Source: an uncultured Bacteroidales bacterium (GTDB lineage: Bacteria; Bacteroidota; Bacteroidia; Bacteroidales; Muribaculaceae). From it: DNA of 11,019 nt. The position numbers were made by a program, and so were the translations under genes. The DNA is taken from positions 1-11,019 of the forward strand of contig CALZQD010000026.1 in the NCBI GenBank assembly GCA_945828175.1. The letters are read 5' to 3'. This document shows, in pieces, positions 7,801 through 11,019 of the stretch (its first letter is position 1; each line of letters starts with the position of its first letter). The notes beneath the pieces are model-generated. The model made no database searches. It saw nothing but the letters and a program-made list of their open reading frames with translations, and was not told the origin of the DNA.

Positions 7801-9390
7801 CGCACGACGCTGCCTTATGTGACGGCAAACTATCTGCGTGATACCGAGATGAACGGCCTGCTCTACGACGCGATGCTCTTCTCTAACGGCCTGCTGTTTA
7901 ATGCCGACAGGTCGCTGACCGACCTGGTCAAGAAATCGTCAGCAGACGTGCGCGAGATATATGGTCAATGGATGTTCAAGAAAGACTTGCTAAAACGCCT
8001 GACGACACAGGCCGAGGCAGCGGTCGATGCAAAAGAAGCCGAGTCGTATCGCGCCGACATCAACCGCATTACCAATGAGGTGGCCGACATCGAGCGTCAG
8101 CTTCTCGACCGCATCGGTCAGACCGCGGGCAACGACTGGCGATTGCCGAAAACCACCTGGCAGCAGGTGCGCAAGGCCCTGCCGCGCGGAGCCGCTGCCA
8201 TCGAGTTTGTTGATTACGAAATGGGCGACAGCATCAGCGCGCTTCTTGCTCTCATTCTCACCAAGGACTCGAAACTGCCCGTGCTGCGCGAGATCTGCAA
8301 GGGCGACCGCGATTTCATCACCAACGACCTGATGTTCGCCGACCGCGATTTTACCGACAAGTTCTTCAAGACCTTCGCTGACGATATAGCGGGCTGTACC
8401 GAAGTCTACTTCGTGCCTCAGGGTGCTCTTTGCTCCGTGGCGCTCGAGTCGCTGCCCGTCAGCGACGGCATCCTGCCCTCGAAGCCCGAGTTCTTCCGCC
8501 TCAGCTCGACTCGCGAGCTCGTCAAGGCTCGCCGGGGCAAGGGCAAGAACCGCGCGGCGACAATCTACGGTGGCCTGAAATACGACATGGATGTCGACAG
8601 CATGGTGGCCGACGCCGAACGCTATCCCGAGCTTCGCGAACGCGGCTTCAACGCCGACAACCTGCTCGCGGCGCGCGTCTCGCGCAAAGGCGACGTGGTG
8701 ATTCCCGAGCTCAAAGGTGCGCTCGTCGAGGTCGAGTCCGTCTCTGACTTCTATAAGAAAGTCACCGGCCACGCGCCGCTGCTCAAGACCGGCGCCGAAG
8801 GCACCGAGTCGTCAATCAAGGCGCTGTCGGGCCGCTACGGCAACATATTCCATATAAGCACCCACGGCTTTTTCGCCGCCGACGACAGTCAGGCCGACAA
8901 CTTGGCCCTCGCACATTCTGAAACCCTGACGGCCGAAGATATAGCCCTCGAGCGCTCGGGCCTGCTCATGGCCGGCGCCGCCAACCGCTATCTCGGTCTC
9001 GAAGACATACCTTCGGACATCGACGACGGCATCCTCACGGCCGCCGAAATCGCTCACCTCGATCTCGAGAAAGTTGACCTCGCCGTGCTCTCGGCCTGCG
9101 AGACCGGTCTCGGTCAGGTCACCGGCGCCGGCGTCTTCGGCCTGCCGCGCGGCGTCCAGAAGGCGGGCGTCAGCTCGATACTGATGTCGCTCTGGAAAGT
9201 CGACGACGACGCCACCTGCCGCCTCATCACCGAATTCTACCGCCACTGGCTCGGCGACAGCGCCGCCGGAATCGCCCCCGCAGACAAACATACGGCCCTC
9301 GAGCGTGCCAAACAGATTGTCCGCGAGACTCCCGGGTGGGAGAATCCGCGCTACTGGGCCGCCTTCATCCTCCTCGATGCAATAGACTGA
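4843..9390 (+). CDS. Secreted TPR-repeat CHAT-domain (caspase/separase-like) protein
   Basis: The 1515-residue product begins with a Sec signal peptide (MKKLHLILLLLIVPLLAAA, probable cleavage before Q20). A long helical repeat region follows. Recognisable TPR units include about 24-55 (LYAKGKDLYNAGDYKKAAETF), about 350-383 (YLGTAMDNLRRYDEAMDYF) and about 700-810. A linker around 1007-1095 (LYDAMLFSNGLLFNADRSL, then a charged helix) leads into the CHAT domain from about 1099 to the end. There RLSSTREL lies at 1219-1226 and the presumed catalytic pair is H1341 (HISTHGFF) and C1419 (LSACETG), both intact. CHAT proteins are clan CD cysteine-protease relatives; some cut specific partners, while many are untested. 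It leads an operon with the FHA and PP2C genes. The target and the role of the repeats are unknown. The 3' third is visibly more GC-rich than the TPR part. Confidence 0.93.
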   Translation: MKKLHLILLLLIVPLLAAAQSAESAALYAKGKDLYNAGDYKKAAETFIEVLELDKAEAPENTYNLDIVCDWIGSSFYKAGEKEKVVDYEPYFYELEPVDRPAMAQIFSYSAMSQQARDIDAALMWLERQNEEEIKLLGPDHYLLVDTYFMLALYEYMRGNNAGAISYNEKLKEVIRKTAPLVTTEGWDAGIYLVDGCIAEQNGDYARTFDYAQKGWERVNPWLSAQSFCYKELFALLMRCYVANQDYDSASAMAAKAEKDYRTLDAEAAERAATLVPYIVEYYLNTVRYSAAAELCEYALERVTDEYTRGRLLTSAGAAYLSFGRDSDAVGRLADALDIFTSLRAEPDAASANFYLGTAMDNLRRYDEAMDYFKQALKLFGKDKDNSAISYFSTLCRLAAIETRTRRYDAALGRLAEARKFTASYPNFFNDIHQAFLYREEAFCYMGKNMNDTAVDKMREAVRLYEQSGVGLDYNYVDAAAELFSMLIKDEATRGEAEQIKDRLYKLSEGSTEQAALMRIKVLDKLANSYMTNMYFDEALAVNEELLDFAKAYPDYDTYDAISNRLMLLIFTGRKAEARSELDELYNSTLSEYGRNSKKHLQAALLSCVYIDQTGDLSQMERQTELGHEIIDIAKVMYSADDPSRFQHLIWGAKILSTTEYNYAVDVILETLRQTPNQIKDADIMSVCNAYTTLATIKNNLWELDDALKYAEKALEAIEGGATGFVTPTALLTAGQIYIKLNRLADAEKVILKALDRTMEMNDGGMAQLMQIYNSLGELYSRMGRYSLVEEYRKKSEQLQAERYSDNDAVVMANSVNGLWAKYNAGKKTECLEDINKVDSIISSIKSFINLDRSLPNRLRAQYYFMEGDIESAKLYCELASLTIETYDNCLLSSRIYGAAGDYAISLERANRAAEIADEINGKNSVTVIAPLVYAAEAKVMLSDKAGAIENYRRAYDIGCDYISNNILTLTAAQRADFWNSNFGFYRTTLPYVTANYLRDTEMNGLLYDAMLFSNGLLFNADRSLTDLVKKSSADVREIYGQWMFKKDLLKRLTTQAEAAVDAKEAESYRADINRITNEVADIERQLLDRIGQTAGNDWRLPKTTWQQVRKALPRGAAAIEFVDYEMGDSISALLALILTKDSKLPVLREICKGDRDFITNDLMFADRDFTDKFFKTFADDIAGCTEVYFVPQGALCSVALESLPVSDGILPSKPEFFRLSSTRELVKARRGKGKNRAATIYGGLKYDMDVDSMVADAERYPELRERGFNADNLLAARVSRKGDVVIPELKGALVEVESVSDFYKKVTGHAPLLKTGAEGTESSIKALSGRYGNIFHISTHGFFAADDSQADNLALAHSETLTAEDIALERSGLLMAGAANRYLGLEDIPSDIDDGILTAAEIAHLDLEKVDLAVLSACETGLGQVTGAGVFGLPRGVQKAGVSSILMSLWKVDDDATCRLITEFYRHWLGDSAAGIAPADKHTALERAKQIVRETPGWENPRYWAAFILLDAID

Positions 9391-9412
9391 AAACGCTAAA
9401 CAACAAGACAAT

Positions 9413-9955
9413 ATGCCAAATCTCACACCTTGCTATACCTGCAAAGCCATGATTGAAGACGACAGCGTCTTCTGCGACCAGTGCGGCGCCGAGCTGTATA
9501 TCTGCCCAAAATGTAAGAAGTTCGGTAAAGGCGCCGGCAAACGCTGCAGCTCGTGCGGCGGCGAGCTCGTCAGAGCCGGCCAGAGCTCCGCAGGCGGCGC
9601 GCCGGGGTCGGACAAGTCGGACAAGTCAGACAGCTCAGACGGGTCTGATAAAATTATCACCCCCGCGGCATTGTCGCTTGTCTGCGACAGCCCGGCGGTG
9701 ACACTAACCTTGGCCGACGGCGCTGTCATCGGGCGCACTACGGGCGACTATGTCGCGCAGCTCGGCTCGCTCATCTATATCTCGGGCCGCCACGCCTCGC
9801 TGTCGCAGACCGCCGGCAAATGGTATATCACCGACCTCGGCTCGCGCAACGGCACGACTGTCAACGGCTTCAAATGCCAGCCCGGTCAGCCCGTGGCGAT
9901 TAAGGCGGGCGATAACGTCAAGTTAGCAAAGACTTATAATTTCATCGTCAAATGA
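9413..9955 (+). CDS. Zinc-ribbon and FHA-domain protein (phosphothreonine reader)
   Basis: This 180-residue protein has no signal peptide or membrane segment, so it is probably cytoplasmic. The N-terminus holds two zinc-ribbon-like units: C7, C10, C21, C24 and C31, C34, C45, C48. A low-complexity linker with five SDx repeats (66-80) follows. The C-terminal FHA domain (about 88-180) keeps the hallmark residues: G107-R108 in AVIGRTTG, S124-G125-R126-H127 and N146-G147 in DLGSRNGTTVNG. FHA domains bind phosphothreonine peptides, so this is a reader of Ser/Thr kinase signalling. The ATG lies 22 bases after the CHAT gene, and the stop overlaps the PP2C start by 4 bases (ATGA), which implies translational coupling to the phosphatase. 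The binding partner is unknown. Confidence 0.9.
   Translation: MPNLTPCYTCKAMIEDDSVFCDQCGAELYICPKCKKFGKGAGKRCSSCGGELVRAGQSSAGGAPGSDKSDKSDSSDGSDKIITPAALSLVCDSPAVTLTLADGAVIGRTTGDYVAQLGSLIYISGRHASLSQTAGKWYITDLGSRNGTTVNGFKCQPGQPVAIKAGDNVKLAKTYNFIVK
9608..9652 (+). repeat. Five 9-base tandem units encoding an SDx linker
   Basis: Five imperfect copies of a 9-mer like TCGGACAAG encode SDK, SDK, SDS, SDG and SDK (residues 66-80 of the FHA protein). The first two copies are identical, which suggests recent slippage. The stretch probably forms a flexible charged tether between the zinc ribbons and the FHA domain. Copy number may vary between strains. Confidence 0.75.
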
Positions 9956-10701
9956 AACTGCATTTTACCGTGGCCTCGTCGGCCGGACTTGTCAGAGAGA
10001 ACAATGAGGATATGGCCCTGCTTGTCGGCGCCTTTTACCGCGACGTCACCGATGAGCTGCCGCAGGTGACGCTCTCGCCCGAATCACGCTTCTGCGCCGT
10101 CGTCGCCGATGGCATGGGCGGCTACGAGGGCGGCGAAGTCGCTTCGGAGATGGCGCTCCGTTCGCTCGGCGCCTTTATTGCCGCGCAGCCCGACGATGTT
10201 GATGTCGACGGACTTATCTCTAAGCTGAAGGCCGATTGGCTCGCCGACGTGACTGCCGCGATGCTCGAGGCCGCAGCGGCCGACAGCCGCCTCGCGTCGA
10301 TGGGCACGACGCTGACAGGCTTTATATTTATCGGCGGCCGCGTGTTGCTCGTCAACGTCGGCGACAGCCGCGTCTACCGCCTGCGTGACGGCTTCCTCAA
10401 ACAGATGACAATCGACCACTCGCTGCGTCAACTCACAGGCGATATGTCGCAGCCGTCTAACGTGATTTACAATGCCATAGGCCTGCAGGAATCGTTTATC
10501 GACGTCAGCGACGTCACGGCGCGCATCGCCCCGGGCGACCGCTATGTCATCTGCTCAGACGGCCTCTGCGACATGCTCGACGACGATGAGATAGCCGCCG
10601 TAGCTTCAGCTCCGGCGCCGGCCTCAGACATCGCATCGGCCGCCTGCCGCGCCGGGGGAGCCGACAATGTCACGGTCGTCACCGTCGATGTCGAGGCGTG
10701 A
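9952..10701 (+). CDS. PP2C-family serine/threonine protein phosphatase
   Basis: This is a 249-residue stand-alone bacterial PP2C (PPM) phosphatase, which uses two metal ions to remove phosphate from Ser/Thr residues in the cytoplasm. All core motifs are present: RENNED (16-20) with D20, VADGMGGYEGGE (51-62) with D53, GTT (118-120), VNVGDSRVYRL (135-144), CSDGLCD (201-207) with D203, and GADNVTVVTV (236-245) with D238. There is no signal peptide, membrane segment or kinase fusion. The start overlaps the FHA stop by 4 bases. Family knowledge suggests it reverses a Ser/Thr kinase whose product the FHA protein reads; that kinase is not in this window. It appears to be the last gene of the operon, although no clear terminator follows. 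Confidence 0.94.
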   Translation: MKLHFTVASSAGLVRENNEDMALLVGAFYRDVTDELPQVTLSPESRFCAVVADGMGGYEGGEVASEMALRSLGAFIAAQPDDVDVDGLISKLKADWLADVTAAMLEAAAADSRLASMGTTLTGFIFIGGRVLLVNVGDSRVYRLRDGFLKQMTIDHSLRQLTGDMSQPSNVIYNAIGLQESFIDVSDVTARIAPGDRYVICSDGLCDMLDDDEIAAVASAPAPASDIASAACRAGGADNVTVVTVDVEA

Positions 10702-10824
10702 CGAAGCGCCGTCCGAGGCCACTGTTTAAGTAAATTTCTCTTTTGCAGAGGTCTGATTAAGATATATTTATAAATAAAAACGGTGAAAATGCGTTATAAT
10801 AGGTGAGAATTGAATAAAATTTCG

Positions 10825-10832
10825 TAACTTTG
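10825..10832 (+). promoter_or_regulatory. -7 promoter box upstream of rpoD
   Basis: TAACTTTG matches the Bacteroidetes -7 consensus TAnnTTTG and lies 38 bases before the rpoD ATG. No convincing -33 TTTG is seen at the right spacing. The rest of the 169-base spacer (10702-10870) is AT-rich; I found no convincing hairpin terminator for the upstream operon and no small gene in it. Confidence 0.6.
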
Positions 10833-10870
10833 CATGAATATTGCAGTAATATAAACGTTTATAGCAAAAC

Positions 10871-10940
10871 ATGAGGCAACTTAAGATAACAAAGTCGATT
10901 ACTAACCGTGAGAGCGCCTCGCTTGACAAGTATCTTCAGG
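10871..10940 (+). CDS. rpoD: RNA polymerase primary sigma factor RpoD, first 23 codons (partial)
   Basis: The reading frame begins MRQLKITKSITNRESASLD and continues KYLQ, matching the very conserved N-terminus of the Bacteroidetes primary sigma factor (sigma-70 family, promoter recognition for most genes). Family members continue directly into EIG and then region 1.2. Here the match stops abruptly after KYLQ plus one G, exactly where adapter-like sequence begins at 10941. Continuing in frame would give a 46-residue ORF ending at 11011, but its second half is not protein sequence from this organism. The true gene is almost certainly intact in the genome and simply cut by the end of the contig. 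Confidence 0.85.
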
Positions 10941-11019
10941 CTGTCTCTATAAACAAAATACCCAGCCCACCAAAAGCAGTGTGTAAATATAGGTGGTACC
11001 CCTATAATTAAAAAAAAAA
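10941..11019 (+). other. Non-genomic tail: error-rich Illumina Nextera adapter read-through plus poly-A
   Basis: 10941-10948 is CTGTCTCT, the start of the Nextera mosaic end. After one missing T, 10949-10972 follows the rest of the mosaic end and the Read 1 adapter stub with 15 of 24 matches. 10973-10980 is an 8-base slot where the i5 index belongs. 10981-11009 matches the reverse complement of the P5 flow-cell sequence at 22 of 29 bases, with all differences C to A, G to A or G to C. It ends in ATT followed by ten A residues, typical of reading past the fragment end. The order and spacing of all parts agree with the adapter. Confidence 0.93.

Noticed and set aside
4843..10701. A gasdermin or type III CRISPR (Craspase) defence system around the CHAT protein.
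   Set aside because: There is no small gasdermin-like gene, no cas gene and no repeat-spacer array here, and the CHAT protein has an export signal.
10702..10800. Short inverted repeats such as CTCT/AGAG after the PP2C gene as a terminator.
   Set aside because: The stems are only 4 bases long and no T-run follows, so they do not support a terminator call.
10871..11011. A 46-codon ORF starting like RpoD and ending in a stop, suggesting a truncated sigma factor or an insertion in rpoD.
   Set aside because: The second half is adapter sequence and the stop uses the adapter's final T plus poly-A, so this is a contig-end artefact.

Overview
The window looks like a draft or metagenome contig from a GC-rich member of the Bacteroidales, most likely a Muribaculaceae-type gut bacterium. 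The family-level placement is inference. It rests on three kinds of evidence. There are Bacteroidetes -7 promoter boxes of the form TAnnTTTG upstream of three transcription units. Ribosome-binding regions are A-rich, without strong Shine-Dalgarno sequences. The proteins include a short TruB without a PUA domain, an RpoD beginning MRQLKITKSITNRESASLD, and a secreted TPR-CHAT protein.

Layout. Positions 1-1848 (+) are a housekeeping run: the last codons of a probable uppP, then truB (tRNA pseudouridine 55) and queA (queuosine precursor). It ends at a strong hairpin (1871-1912) that also serves the convergent cinA. Positions 1912-4718 (-) form a second operon, read right to left: a small secreted beta-barrel protein, tsaD (t6A37 of tRNA), then cinA/pncC. 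A 124-base divergent promoter region (4719-4842) separates it from a third unit (4843-10701, +). That unit encodes a 1515-residue secreted TPR-CHAT caspase-like protein, a zinc-ribbon/FHA protein and a PP2C phosphatase. A 169-base spacer carrying a clear -7 box then leads into the first 23 codons of rpoD. No stretch longer than 300 bases lacks a gene.

The most interesting biology is the CHAT-FHA-PP2C unit. It pairs a possible protease with a phosphothreonine reader and a phosphothreonine eraser, but no kinase is encoded in the unit. It is bounded by the divergent promoter on one side and rpoD on the other. The CHAT protein has an export signal, while the FHA and PP2C proteins have none, so how they would work together is an open question.

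The most important technical observation is at the right end. Positions 10941-11019 are not genomic. They align, with errors, to Illumina Nextera adapter read-through: the mosaic end, the Read 1 adapter stub, an 8-base index slot, the P5 tail, then poly-A. The apparent early stop in rpoD is therefore an artefact.
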